The notes under the pieces are model-generated. The model did no database searches. It was not told the DNA's origin and saw nothing but the letters and a program-made list of their open reading frames with translations. DNA of 64,000 bases from Gadus chalcogrammus (Eukaryota > Chordata > Actinopteri > Gadiformes > Gadidae): contig NC_079426.1 in the NCBI RefSeq assembly GCF_026213295.1, forward strand, positions 26,722,902-26,786,901, given 5' to 3'. The position numbers and the translations under genes were made by a program. Positions 30,991-41,755 of the stretch are shown here, piece by piece. Numbering within the stretch: position 1 is the stretch's first letter; each line of letters opens with the position of its first letter.

Positions 30991-32064
30991 ATGGCGCACC
31001 GGACAGCTGAGGGAGGCCAATAAGTCGATCTTAGAATTGCCATATCTATGGAGAACAGCCGAAGGCGTCTGCAGCGTGATGTGGGGCAGGAAGCGATTGA
31101 CTGTGGACGAGTTGAGGAGGGATAAAGCCAGTCCAGTATCCAGCAGTAAAGGAACACAGACCCCATCTAGTTCCACTGTGCACGTCTTGAAGGACACACG
31201 TGCAGAGCTGACAGAGTGCATGGGTGTTGGGGCTGATGAGCTAGCCACAGCCTGTCGTGGGCCTGTCCGTGGGCCGAGCACGGACGGCGCAGAGCGACAG
31301 ACTTTGGCGAAGTGGTTGTCTCTCCCGCAGGACTGGCAGACTTTTCCCCTGGCCGGGCATGTTGGGGCTCTGCTCATGTGGGAAGAGGATCCACAGTTGC
31401 CACAACTGCGACGTGGCTGGCTACGTGTGTGGGATGTGTAGTTAATCCCTGGGTCTGTGTCTGACGATGCAGGGCTAGGTGAGCGCTCAGTATATTCGAC
31501 ATGTTGCGTCAATGCAGGCTGAGAGAAAGCGCGGGAAGCTAGTTGTGATGTCAGCTCGGTAGCTTTTTCTATTTGCAAGGCTATTTCCAGTGCTTCCAGA
31601 GTCAAATCATCTGGTGACATAATTAACTTTTCCCGAATTTTGGGGTGGGCTGCGTGTTCTGCAAGCTGGTCCCTTATCATCTCCTGCTGCATTTCACAGA
31701 ATTTACAGAAAACCGCTAAGCTGCGGAGGTCGGCTATATAATGCTCTACTGACTCACCCGCTTTTTGCCTGCGCTGCCGGAAGATTATTCGGCGGAGAAT
31801 TACCGTCTGTGGAGCAGCAAAGTGTGCTTCAAGGAGTTTTGTAGCTTCTCTGTACTTTTTTGCCTGTCCCAGGGTTCTGAAAATGCGCTGTCCCTCAGTA
31901 CCAAGGCAATGAACAAGGAGTGCTCTTCGACGCGGGTCGCTAGCATCCTCCAGTCCGAGAGCTGCGAGGTATGTTTCAAACGACTCCAGCCAACGAATCC
32001 ACAGTACCGGAGGCTCGCCTGGTAGTGTAAGGAAAGGTGTAGGTGGTGGGAGTGAAAACTCCAT
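30943..32064 (-). pseudogene. Gypsy Gag with zinc knuckles fused to protease
   Basis: Gag packages the RNA; protease matures the polyprotein. The start is set at the ATG at 32,064, 12 bases after the LTR, reading M-E-F-S-L-P-P-P. The open frame upstream into the LTR is not real. Capsid-like helices run from residues ~20-210 (W-I-R-W-L-E-S-F-E-T-Y-L). Two cysteine clusters follow, the second being C-Q-S-C-G-R-D-N-H-F-A-K-V-C, a true CCHC knuckle. Protease carries L-L-L-D-T-G-L-A-L-S-L-L-N with the D-T-G active site. The fused layout without a stop is common in Gypsy. The frame fails at about 30,960. Confidence 0.92.
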
Positions 32065-32076
32065 CCTCGTCGCCAA
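32065..32076 (-). other. Candidate primer-binding site of Gypsy element
   Basis: On the minus strand the LTR is followed at once by ttggcgacgagg and then the gag ATG. A tgg start right after the LTR fits a tRNA 3' CCA end. The tRNA was not identified. Confidence 0.5.
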
Positions 32077-32246
32077 TGTTGTGTGTGCAAACACTACGCG
32101 AAACACGGGAGCCTCATGAGTTCAACTGTTTACTCAAACTTATCCCAACGGACACACTCACCGGAAACACGTCATCCGTTACATTAAAATACAGGCATGC
32201 TATCAAAATACGGGCATGCCGTAAACACTGTCATGGATACATAACA
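32077..32246 (-). repeat. Gypsy 5' LTR
   Basis: 170-bp partner of 28,502-28,671, with canonical TG...CA ends. Short for Gypsy but intact. Confidence 0.95.
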
Positions 32247-32467
32247 GACTCATCACGTGCCTCACCCTACAGCCAATGAACTGTGAACAACGAAATGACG
32301 CTGTAGTGGAACGAACCATATATGTCCATGGTGGTCCCGGTGGGGCTAGCCCCACCAGGAAGTAAAATAATCTCCGTCCACATCAACAGAGAAACACTCT
32401 GAGCATGCGCATTTCAATGTTTCAAGTCCAAATACACATAACATTGGGCTGGTGGGGCTAGAGCCCA

Positions 32468-32582
32468 TAGATATATATTAGAGCTGTCAAGCGATTAAAA
32501 TATTTAATCGTGATTAATCGCATTAATGCCATAGTTAACTCACGATTAATCGCAAATTCTTTTTCCATAAAAAAATTGAGGC
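32468..32582 (+). repeat. Interspersed repeat terminus with ATTAATCG words
   Basis: Starts tagagctgtcaagcgatta near 32,481 and contains about four copies of gattaatcg, direct and inverted. It stops where the L2 LINE begins. I recognise the pattern as a common fish repeat, but its class is not fixed. Confidence 0.5.
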
Positions 32583-34360
32583 TATCCACCAGCAATTGGA
32601 ATGTTCAATTACTCAGCTGAAACAACCATGCTTGATGAACACTCTGGGATCTCACAACAATGAACTCTGTGAATTCAGTCTCCCTGCTGAAAGTACCATC
32701 TGTGGCCTCATAAAAAAGTGCAACTCCTCCACCTGTCATCTGGACCCTCTTCCAACAAGCCTGGTTAAGAGCTGCCTGCCATCCATTGCTCCGTTGATTA
32801 CATCAATACTCACCACCTCTCTCCTCTCTGGCACTGTACCATCATCATTTAAAACTGCTATTGTCAGACCAATGCTGAAAAAACCTGGACTGGACTCTTG
32901 ACAACTTCAACAACTACAGGCCTATTTCCAACTTGCCTTTTCTCTCCAAAGTTCTTGAGAAGATAGTGGCAACTCAACTCCAGGATCACCTGAAGGCCAA
33001 TGATCGCTTTGAGCCATTCCAATCTGGATTCCGTCCTATGCATAGTACTGAAACGGCCATGATCAAGATTACTAATGATCTCCTCTGTGCAGCTGATGAT
33101 GGACTTATCTCCATTCTGATTCTCCTTGATCTCAGTGCAGCCTTCGACACTATCTCTCACCATCTTCTGCTGGAACGTCTAGCTAATATCGGAGTGTGTG
33201 GCAGTGCTCACCAGTGGTTCACCTCCTATCTCTCTGGAAGGACACAGTACGTACAAATGCTGAATTGCAAGTCTGAGAGTACTGCTGTGACAAGAGGGGT
33301 GCCCCAGGGGTCTGTGTTAGGCCCTCTGTTGTTCATCATCTACCTCCTCCCACTTGGCACTATCCTCAGGCAACATGGTGTTCAATTCCACTGCTATGCT
33401 GACGACACCCAGCTCTACCTTTCAACAAAGCCCACTGCTACACTTCCGCCAGCTGTACTTACTGCCTGCCTCCATGACATCAACTTATGGATGACACAAA
33501 ATTACCTCAAACTTAATAGCAGTAAGACTGAGCTGCTAGTGGTTGGCTCTAAATCAGCTCTTGCTAAGATGGAACCTTCACCATATGTGTAGATGGCAGC
33601 ACCATCCCTTGCTCCAACCAGGTCAAGAGCCTTGGTGTCATACTGGACAATACACTATCATTCAGTGCACACATAAACAGTATGTCAAGTGTGTGCCTTT
33701 TACCATCTAAGGAACATTGCACGGCTTCGCCCAGCGCTCACCCAGCAGAATGCAGAAGTCCTTGTGAATGCATATGTGACATCCCGCCTCGACTACTGTA
33801 ATTCCATCTTGTCTGGAATCCCAAATAAGCTACTCCACCGGCTCCAACTCATCCAGAATTCTGCAGCAAGGATTGTAACACGCTCTAAATCCACCAGCCA
33901 TGTAACACCATTGCTTATCCAACTGCACTGGCTTCCAGTAGCCTACCGAATTCAATTGAAAGTCCTGCTCCTGACCTACAAGTCCCTACACAACAATACC
34001 CCCACCTACTTCTCTGACCTCCTGGAATCCTACACTCCTGCCCGCTCACTGAGATCCTCCACAGCAGGCCTACTGCATGTCCCTAAGGCGAACCTCAGCA
34101 CCCTGGGAGAGAGGGCTTTCAGCTACATTGGCCCCAAGTTGTGGAATTCACTGCCAGACTACATCAGACACTGTGACTCAATTACTGACTTTAAAAGCAG
34201 ACTTAAAACTAATTTCTTCAAGATAGCTTATGGACTGACTGACTGACTTATTTTTCTTATTTTATTTATTTCTATGAGATTATTGTAATTGTAATGAGAT
34301 GATTGTTTGTGAAGCGACCTTGGGTGTCATGAAAGGCGCTTTAAATAAAATGTATTATTA

Positions 34361-34370
<10 letters not shown>
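32583..34370 (+). mobile_element. L2-clade LINE, 5'-truncated
   Basis: Reverse transcriptase and C-terminal region, followed by an L2-type tail (ccttgggtgtcatgaaaggc, then ATTATT repeats merging with (TA)n at 34,363-34,388). No endonuclease is present. The tail is the same as the fragment at 1,996-2,119. Confidence 0.92.
32596..34246 (+). pseudogene. L2 ORF2 reverse transcriptase, frameshifted
   Basis: Reading order: C-H-L-D-P-L-P-T-S-L-V, then (after a shift near 32,890) [44 protein letters not shown] and catalytic Y-A-D-D-T-Q-L-Y. Further shifts near 33,575 and 33,690 precede the C-terminal region (R-L-D-Y-C-N-S-I-L-S-G, L-H-W-L-P-V, W-N-S-L-P). It ends at 34,246. All RT motifs are kept, so decay is modest, but the frame is broken at least three times. 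Confidence 0.92.
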
Positions 34371-34388
<18 letters not shown>

Positions 34389-34391
<3 letters not shown>

Positions 34392-34817
34392 AGCGGGCCA
34401 GTGGATGTGGGGTTTCCACGCTACCAATTTGAGTAGACAAAACACAACACAGAGAGCAGTTCCAATGGGTAAATGGTTTATTTACCTCTCAAATCCAACC
34501 AGGGTGGGAAAAGGGTCATCCACCTCTTATGTGAAACAGTACAATTCTTTCCACCTATCTCTTTTCCTCAGCCCGATCGGTGCTTCCAGGCGATCACACA
34601 GATCCTGCCTGTCCTGTGCTAGCCCTAGCTCCAACCTCTCCCTTAGCCTTCCTTTCCCTTCACGACTGTTTGCTCGCCCTCTTAAGCCCAAGCACCCCTG
34701 CCTAACGATCCCCAGGCTTGCCTCGTTAGAGGGAGGAAGTCCATATATGGCTTGGGTGTGGAGCCAGCAAGTTGCCAGACCTTCCACTCGCCTCACTCCT
34801 CCCTGGCGTCTGCCACA
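34389..34817 (-). repeat. TRIM-like 3' LTR, 429 bp
   Basis: TG...CA-ended repeat matching 36,150-36,977 apart from the MITE in the latter. Confidence 0.88.
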
Positions 34818-34870
34818 CACCCTCCACCTCAGCTCCAACCTCGAGGGAGGGGCGGTCCAGCTCTCTAGAG

Positions 34871-35539
34871 CAGGCCTATTCAACTAGCGGCCCGTGGGCC
34901 AAATTCGGCCCCTCTTAATTTTTTTCTGGCCCGCAAGAGGTTGCATGCAAATAAATAAAATAAAATAAAGGAGAAACATAGTTGCATGCAAATCAGGTTT
35001 CTGTGTGTAGCCGGTGATACTAGCCAGTATCAGTTCCCCACAATCAGGAACTGGCATCACTTATTCTGACAATGTTTGGCTCAACCGATAACTGTGAGTC
35101 TAGTTTATCTCAGATGAATGCCATCAGAACAAGGGCACGTTGCTCCATGACCTATGAGAAGCTGCATGAGTGTCTCAGGATGAGCCAAACTAGGCAAACA
35201 AGGCAGTGCAATCTTTCTCACTGACTCACTGGCTCAAAATGTCTCATATTTACAGTAGTTCTGTTTTGTGATGATTCAAACAACATTGTTGAATTCTAAA
35301 CACGTGTCCAAAATATGTGAGAAAAAAAATATTTTATAATGATACGATTAAAATTGAAGAAGGAAGGAATGCGTCTGACAAGTTTATATCATGTAGTAGT
35401 ACTATATATATTAAGCTAACACAACTTTAAGTACGATTTATTTGTAGCGATTCATTCACGTAGTTTTACTCTGTGTGGCCCATGAACCCCCAGTGGTTTT
35501 CCTTTTCGGCCCACTTGTTAAGGAGGTTGAATAGCCCTG
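34871..35539. mobile_element. hAT MITE, 669 bp
   Basis: Ends caggcctattcaactagcgg (34,871) and ggttgaatagccctg (ending 35,539). Flanks are ctctagag and ccctagag, a 7/8 match to an 8-bp duplication. Contains ggcccg-rich subterminal words on both sides and no open frame of note. Confidence 0.9.
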
Positions 35540-35541
35540 CC

Positions 35542-36086
35542 CTAGAGCAACCCTCCCGGACAGGGCCTCTGCAATCTTCTGTGCTGGGTCGTCTCTGGCT
35601 GCGGCCTCCACTCCCGCTGCGGCCTCGACTCCCGCTGCGGCGGCGGCGGCTTCCCATGTGGCGGCTTCTGCTGCAGGTGCCTTTCTGCAGTGGCTGCGTC
35701 TCTTGCGACGGCAGCGGCTGCGTCTCTTGCGGCGGCGGCGGCGTCTCTTGCTGAGTCTCTTGCGGCTGCGTCTCTTGCGGCTGCGTCTCTTGCGGCGGCT
35801 GCCTCTCTTGCGGCGGCTGCGTCTCTTGCGGCGGCTGCGTCTCTTGCGGCGGCTGCGTCTCTTGCGGCGGCTGCGTCTCTTGCGGCGGCTGCGTCTCTTG
35901 CGGCGTCTCTTACGGTGGCGGCGGCGGCGGCGTCTCTTGCCATGGCGAGACAAACCTGCTGGGGCCCAGGACAGGGCACTGCTGCACCTGCAGCCCTGCC
36001 GACCTGACCGGCTGTCAGCACTCCCAGCAACTCCCGGCTAGCTGTGCCATGTCCGCCTCCAATAGCCTCCTGAACAATGCTTCCAT
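35542..36086 (-). pseudogene. gag-like frame of TRIM element with alanine/arginine repeats
   Basis: From the ATG at 36,086 it reads M-E-A-L-F-R-R-L-L-E-A-D-M-A-Q-L-A, a start seen in Gypsy gag proteins, but meets a stop after about 23 codons. In the next frame it continues L-L-G-V-L-T-A-G-Q-V and then a long A-R-D-A-A-A repeat. The repeat comes from an 18-bp minisatellite and has no gag homology. Function doubtful. Confidence 0.5.
35690..35940 (-). repeat. 18-bp minisatellite
   Basis: Unit tgcgtctcttgcggcggc, about 12 copies, some shortened by 3 or 6 bases. It keeps all three minus frames open, which explains several long spurious ORFs. Confidence 0.93.
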
Positions 36087-36149
36087 GTTTGCTCTGTGTG
36101 TTGGTCTACCTACTCAACTTGGGATTACTATCATGCATCCTCCACCATG

Positions 36150-36977
36150 TGTAGCTGGCCAGTGGGTGTGGGGTTTCCAAGCTACCCAGTTGAGTAGACA
36201 AAACACAACACAGAGAGCAGTTCCATGGGTAAATGGTTTATTTACCTCTCAAATCCAACCAGGGTGGGAAAAGGGTCATCCACCTCTTATGTGAAACAGT
36301 AGAATTCTTTCCCTCAGCCCGATCCGTGCTTCCAGGCGATCACACAGATCCTGCCTGGCCTGTGCTGTGCTAGCCCTAGCCCTAGCGCCAGCTCTAGCTC
36401 CAACCTCTCCCTTACGCTTCGTGCCCACTGCACCGTCAGTCAACGGACGTGGGAAGGCGTGGCTGACTGATGGGGGAGTAGTCTTTGCAGAGGCATCCGT
36501 CAGCCAATCAAATCGCTTCGCCGGGTTCTTCCCGCTTCCTCCTGCTTGTTGCGAGGCAAGATGACCCGCTTTCCCGCTTTCCAGTATCGTCAGAGCCCGA
36601 GTCGCGTCACAGTGCTTAAATTTGCATACGCGATCTGATTGGATGACGGATCCGTCGCTGCCGAAAAAGTTGAACATTTTTCAACTTTTTGACGGAGCCA
36701 AAGGCTCCAACGGAACGGACGGATCCACAATGCATTGCGCGTCCGTCCCCATTCAAAGTCAATGGGGATCAGTCAACGGACGGAGGTAGTGGGCACGAGG
36801 CGTCAGCGTTCCTTTCCCTTCACGACTGTTTGCTCGCCCTCTTAAGCCCAAGCACCCCTGCCTAACGATCCCCAGGCTTGCCTCGTTAAAGGGAGGAAGT
36901 CCATATATGGCTTGGGGGTTGAGCCAGCAGGTTGCCAGACCTACCACTCCCCTCACTCCTCCCTGGCGTCTGCCACA
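36150..36977 (-). repeat. TRIM-like 5' LTR carrying a MITE
   Basis: 828 bp; about 437 bp after removal of the MITE at 36,415-36,802, against 429 bp for the partner LTR. Confidence 0.88.
36415..36802. mobile_element. 388-bp MITE, probably Harbinger type
   Basis: Inverted ends cgcttcgtgcccact / agtgggcacgaggcg, flanked by tta (36,412-36,414) and tca (36,803-36,805), a 2/3 match to a TWA duplication. The partner LTR gives the empty site (cccttagccttcc). gtcagtcaacggacg recurs inverted near the right end. Confidence 0.82.
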
Positions 36978-37990
36978 ATATATATATATTTTTATATATA
37001 TATATATATGAAATAAGTGTAACTAATGTACTGGGTCGGTGTTATGAAAAATTCCAGAATATTTGTGTTAATTACAAATGGGGTGCTGTCATGGAAGGGA
37101 AGGTTGCGAGTGGTAATGGAGCAATAAATTACCCAGTGGTGATCCTAACAAAGTCTCAAAGGTTAATGAGGAATGGGAGCCTTTCCGGCAGACTGAATCT
37201 TCATTAATTTTAATTGTGGGAGCTCAGGTCAAAGAGTGTTGCACTACAATCAATCACATTTTACATAATTCTTCAATGACAGGATAGATTTACGATATTT
37301 TAAAGGGGAAATAACCATGTTCTTAAAAATACAACCCTTAAATATTAAATAAAGATATTTGCAACATAATGGAGTAAATATATTTGTGAAAATGAACATT
37401 ATCCACATTGAATTTGGGTTGGAATAATTTGAAAAAGACAAGATTTATATATATAGATTGATATGCATTCTCTCCACCAGCTCATAGGTCTAAATGACGG
37501 AACTGGGCAGGATGTGGGAAAAGGTGGAGCGACCACTTCTGTCAAGCACATAACTCTCATTTAGAAGAACTGAGAAACTCTTTTGCAGTTTAGGATGGAA
37601 ATAGAGACCTTCAGATGATTGGCCACTAGTCGGCTGTTGCCAAGTTGGGAAGGCAAAGCTTTACATAGTGCTGGGTGAATGGAGCATCTGGCTACTTGTC
37701 AGCCATCTTACTCTCTCTCACTTTTGATAGGAAAGGAAAATGCAATCCGAGTTGAAAGCATTGTGATTTTTTCCATGGTAAACATCCTGATCCTCTCCAT
37801 TATTCCTGTATTGATCAAGGTCCTCAACTGAAGGTTACCCTCCTGTCTCCTATCAATATTATTCATCTATTATGCAGACAGCGTCCCTAACACTATTTAA
37901 TGTTTCATGATGATGATGTGGGTTAAATAAGGTCTCTAGTACCATGCTTTGTGAATGGTGTTATTATTATAATTTTAGTCCTGGAAGCAT
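36978..37990. other. (TA) tract then AT-rich unassigned DNA
   Basis: TA repeats at 36,978-37,009 continue the L2 tail. Beyond this nothing is recognised. Confidence 0.5.
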
Positions 37991-38172
37991 ATCAATTCAA
38001 TTCAATTCAAAGTGTTTATTGTCATATGCACAAATGAGATGTTCTCAGTTGTGCAATGAAATACTTCCTTTGTTTCCACTGACTGAATGCCAAGATTTTT
38101 TACAAGATAGATAGATAGAAGAAATAATACATTTAAGTTAAGTTAAAATAAATAAAACGGAATGGTGCAAAT

Positions 38173-39179
38173 TAGGGCTGTAACGATACGCGTATCGAAA
38201 CCGAAATCGCGACACTCAAAGCCACGAACCTGTCTCGCGGTGTGAGAAGGCAGAAGCGCGATATGCCCTTTCTAACTCTCCGATCAAATTGTCAGATTGA
38301 AATTTGCTAATAATTTGTCTAAATAATAGTCTGCTGACAGCGCCCCCTCCTATCGATGCCGTAAGTATGCGACGAGATGCCCTCTCTGTGATGACAGCTC
38401 TCCGTGGCTACGGAGGATTGCATTTCTCCACAGCCGTCGAAGTCCTCATATGCGATATGAACGACATTAATCCAGAGTGGGCCAAGCGCGAAAAAAATTG
38501 CCTGTGTGATCCTGTCTCTATTGTTTTGTGTGATTTGACTGGCAGTTTGTCTGCTTATAGGTCGGAATGAAGCGGCCACCGATTATTGACAGGATGGGTA
38601 CTTTATTCTACCGGACTCGTTCGCTTCCTCCCTAGACACACGCGCTACCGCTCGCTCTCCTCGCTCGTCCACTCACTCGCTGACGTCACTCGCATACGCA
38701 CACTGCCATTCTCGCACACACACATATGCTACTCGTAACACTATGCCTCGTTATTGCGACGTTCATGTTAGACGTTCATGTTTTTCCCCATCTATTGAAA
38801 GTTAGGCTATTAAACATGTTGCATTTTATACGGCCTGATTATGTCATTATTTTAGCTACATAGCCTAATAAGAAGCGCTAATAAGGATATTTGACCAAAC
38901 AGTTGAGGGTTTTTGCCTACCAGCAGAAAGCATCCTCCAACTGCAACCTTTGGTTATTTCTTTATTAATTTAGCTATACACTAATAGTATTCTTTCTGTT
39001 CAAATCTGTTCAGTATTCCAAATTATTTGTTATTAAATGTTACATTAAGTTAATTGGTATATAAGTGTTGTTTAAATAAAATGCTTTTTAAATTTAAAAA
39101 AATCGTGGGATGTATCGAACCGTGGGTCAAAAATCGTGATACAAACCGAATCGTGAGTTTGTGTATCGTTACAGCCCTA
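38173..39179. mobile_element. hAT-like MITE, 1,007 bp, sister of element A
   Basis: Ends tagggctgtaacgatac and its reverse complement. Perfect 8-bp duplication gtgcaaat (38,165-38,172 and 39,180-39,187). It is collinear with 987-1,401 plus 9,899-10,475 and provides the uninterrupted reference for the nested region. No transposase. Confidence 0.95.
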
Positions 39180-39266
39180 GTGCAAATCCAAGAAAGCCAA
39201 AGTGCGTGAGCAAAATGTAAACAGCTGCGGCAGTCCTGAGGTAGAATACTCCTTAACAACAGACTC

Positions 39267-39854
39267 CTATCTGTTGTTAAGGAGTCTGAGGGCAGTGGGG
39301 AAGAAGGAGTTCTTTAGTCTTGATGTTTTGGACTTCATACTTCTGTACCTCCGTCCTGAGAGTAGAAGTGTAAACAGTCCATGCTGGGGGTGGGTGGGGT
39401 CCTTGAGTATGGAGGCAGTTCTCCTGTGGACTCTGCGATGGTTGATACTCTGCAGAGAGGGCAGTGGGGTTCTGATGATCTTCTCTGCAGTCTTTACCAC
39501 TCTCTGCAGTCGTCTGCGGTCCAAAGCGGAAGTGCTGCCGTACCAGTCGGTGATACAGCCGGTCAAGATGCTCTCAACAATGCAGCTGTTTGTGAGGATC
39601 TCAGGCGACATGCCAAACTTCCTCAGCCTCCTCAGGAAGTACAGCCGCTGTTGGGATTTCTTAACCAGCTGTATGGTGTTGAGTGTCCATGTGAGGTCGT
39701 CGCTGATGTGGACGCCGAGGTACTTGAAGCTGCTCACCCTCTCTACTTCAAGCTCCATGACACCAGACTGGCCACCTCCCTCCCCGCCCGTGATGCGTCC
39801 TATCACTGCGGTGTCGTCCGCAAACTTCAGGATGGTGTTGATCATCGTTGTCAT
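39267..39854 (-). pseudogene. LINE reverse transcriptase C-terminal fragment
   Basis: Begins around the catalytic F-A-D-D-T-A-V-I-G, then skips part of the thumb to V-S-S-F-K-Y-L-G-V-H-I-S-D-D-L-T-W. It continues with Q-Q-R-L-Y-F-L-R-R-L-R, W-Y-G-S, R-V-V-K-T-A-E-K-I-I, H-P-Q-H-G-L-F, L-L-P-S-like and S-F-F-P-T-A-L-R-L-L-N, and stops at 39,267. This is the usual end of a non-LTR RT found in many fish copies. 5'-truncated with an internal deletion of perhaps 50-80 residues after the FADD box. No endonuclease. Confidence 0.85.
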
Positions 39855-39924
39855 ATGAGATCATTGTTTCAATAGCCAAACAAAACACCCTTATGAAACT
39901 GCATCAGCAACACCTGAATGACCT

Positions 39925-40830
39925 AGTCCACATCTGTCAGACCTGGGTCAACTTCTGTCAGACCTGGTCAACATCTGTCAGACCTGGGTCCACGTCTGTT
40001 ATACCTGGGTGAACATCTGTCAGACCTGGTCAACATCTGCAAGACCTGGTCACAACATCTGTCAGACCTGATCAACAACTGTGAGACCTGGTCAACATCT
40101 GTCAGACCTGGTCATCTGTCAGACCTGGTCAACATCTGTCAGACCTGGCCAACCAACAATTGTCAGACCTGGCCAACCAACAATTGTCAGACCTGGTTAA
40201 CATCTGTCGGACCTGGCAAACAATTGTCAGACCCGGTCAACATCTGTCAGACCTGGTCAACATCTGTCAGACCTGGGTCAACATCAGACCTGGTCCACAT
40301 CTGTCCGATATAGTAAACATCTGTCAGACATGGGTCAACATCAGACCTGGGACAACATTGGACCTTGGTCAACATCTTTCAGACCTGGGTCCACATCTGA
40401 CGGATCTGGTCAACATCTGTCAGTCCTGGTCAACAACTGTCAGACCTGGGTCCCTAATGTCAGACCAGGGTCCACATCTGTCAGATATAGTCAACATCTG
40501 TCAGACCTGGGTCAACATCAGACCTGGATCAACATTTGCCAGACCTTGTTCCACATCTGACAGATCTGGTCAACATCTGTCAGACCTGGGTCAACATCAG
40601 ACCTGGGTCAACATCTGTCAGACCTGGTCAACATCTGTCAGATCTGGTCATCTGTCAGACCTGGTCAACATCTGTCAGACCTGGTCCTCTGTCAGACCTG
40701 GTAAACATCTTTCAGACCTGGTCAACATCTGTCAGACCTGGTAAACAACTGTCAGACATGGGTCCCTACTGTCAGACCTGGGTCCACATCTGTCAGATCT
40801 GGTCAACAACTGTCAGACCTGGGTAATTTA
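39925..40830 (+). repeat. ~20-bp satellite, about 45 copies
   Basis: Unit of form catctgtcagacctggtcaa with variants that add g or drop a half unit. Longer ~40- and ~60-bp higher-order repeats of mixed variants are visible. Long frames across it are artefacts. Confidence 0.95.
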
Positions 40831-40873
40831 AATCACCTAGCATTATATTGAGCCAATGGGTAAGTACCTCATG

Positions 40874-41747
40874 CAGGGCTCCAGACTAACTTTTTCCTGG
40901 GCACGTATTTATGGTGCACCCAAGTTTTGAGTTGTTGAGGGGGGGGGGGGGGGGGGCGTTGGACCGTGCCTGCCTTGCGCTGAGTTGTTGACGGGGGGGG
41001 GGGCAACCGGGCAGCTGCACCGGTTGCACCGTCGATATTTACGCCATTGATTAATAATATTTTGACCATTAAATAAATGCCTTAAATAAATGCCGAATCT
41101 GTATCTCTCATAAAGAATATCGTCAGACAATGCCAAGGGATCGGTTCTGTCCCGAAAAACCCTCTGTCTCTGGAGAGACGCCTGTACGATAAGTGCGCCG
41201 AGGTCCATGGGAACACCCACAAATGGTGACGCCATTATCGGAGGAGGGGCTAGGAAGCTGCGCACGCCGATATAAGTAGCCGATCTCCGGGTAGACTCGC
41301 TGAAAAGCTGCTCCCGACCAGGTTTGGTTTTGAGCGTAAGTCACCATGGTGATACAGCGACGCTTAAACAGATCGACTTTCATGGTACAGCTAACCCAGG
41401 CTTTCAGCTCAACATACCTCGCTAACCCTCTAATCGAGCTTCGTAGTACAGGCCCCTGGATTGGGCTTCGCGGGTTTGTTTACCGGCGTTGCTATTGTTA
41501 CCGGTCTTGCGTGTTCCAACGGTTTATTAGGTATCTAATAAATCGCTGTCTATTCAATACTTCATTCACTGCCTCTTCCGTGGTCATTACAATATTATGA
41601 ATAGACTGCTCTGTGAAAAAAATAAATAATAATAATTATACCAGATACATTTTCAGTCGCACCGCTGCGCCCAAATATAATATTTGGTCGCACTACCCCG
41701 ATTTCTAGGCGCATGTGCGCCCAAATTAGGCGCACTCTGGAGCCCTG
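40874..41747 (-). mobile_element. hAT-like element with captured Harbinger piece, complete
   Basis: Ends cagggctccaga and tctggagccctg. Perfect 8-bp duplication acctcatg (40,866-40,873 and 41,748-41,755). Orientation is opposite to the 18.6-kb copy. The interior carries the same Harbinger terminus and HARBI1-like N-terminus (41,060-41,457) and, near 40,938 and 40,993, long G-runs. Confidence 0.93.
41060..41457 (-). pseudogene. Captured Harbinger end and HARBI1-like N-terminus, copy 2
   Basis: Same segment as 18,912-19,298. Reads V-F-R-D-R-T-D-P-L-A-L-S-D-D-I-L-Y-E-R-Y-R-F and stops matching Harbinger after L-R-H-L-F. No catalytic residues. Confidence 0.82.
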
Positions 41748-41755
41748 ACCTCATG

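Larger units (their letters stand above)
28502..32246 (-). mobile_element. Ty3/Gypsy LTR retrotransposon, complete ends, inactive
   Basis: Two nearly identical 170-bp LTRs enclose 3.4 kb, and the 5-bp duplication gactc flanks the element exactly (28,497-28,501 and 32,247-32,251). Transcription is on the minus strand: LTR at 32,077-32,246, a short leader, gag-protease, RT-RNase H, partial integrase, purine tract, LTR at 28,502-28,671. Damage includes a shift between protease and RT, a stop at the RT start, a shift in RNase H and loss of the integrase core. Confidence 0.95.
34389..36977 (-). mobile_element. Short non-autonomous LTR retroelement (TRIM-like)
   Basis: Direct repeats starting tgtagc.ggccagtgg and ending gcgtctgccaca bound the element, at 34,389-34,817 and 36,150-36,977. 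It is inserted in the (TA)n tail of the L2 LINE, so both flanks are TA repeats. On the minus strand the leader starts tggtggaggatgc and a purine tract (gaggtggagggtg) precedes the 3' LTR. The interior has only a gag-like frame and a minisatellite, no pol. It is itself hit by a hAT (34,871) and a MITE (36,415). Confidence 0.82.
37991..39860 (-). mobile_element. Minus-strand LINE fragment, split by hAT
   Basis: The 3' end on the minus strand reads tgacaataaacactttgaat and then GAATT repeats (+ 37,994-38,012), a common fish LINE tail. The reverse-transcriptase C-terminal part lies at 39,267-39,854. The hAT at 38,173-39,179 interrupts the 3' UTR with an exact 8-bp duplication, so both halves are one element. 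Confidence 0.82.

Noticed and set aside
25902..32480. One large hAT element spanning cagtggcgtttctac at 25,902 to the ggtggggctag words near 32,350-32,455
   Set aside because: Shared ggtggggcta words suggest it, but the expected inverted right terminus and an 8-bp duplication could not be located.
35456..35953. Arginine/lysine-rich 165-residue frame, at first glance like a protamine
   Set aside because: It is one of several frames opened by the 18-bp minisatellite; the other frames are equally long and the sequence lies inside an LTR element.
40160..40744. 194-residue frame with regular repeats
   Set aside because: Product of the 20-bp satellite; two frames are open at once, as expected for a tandem array.
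39925..40830. CRISPR-like array of ~20-bp repeats
   Set aside because: No unique spacers; units are directly tandem and variable, and the DNA is vertebrate.
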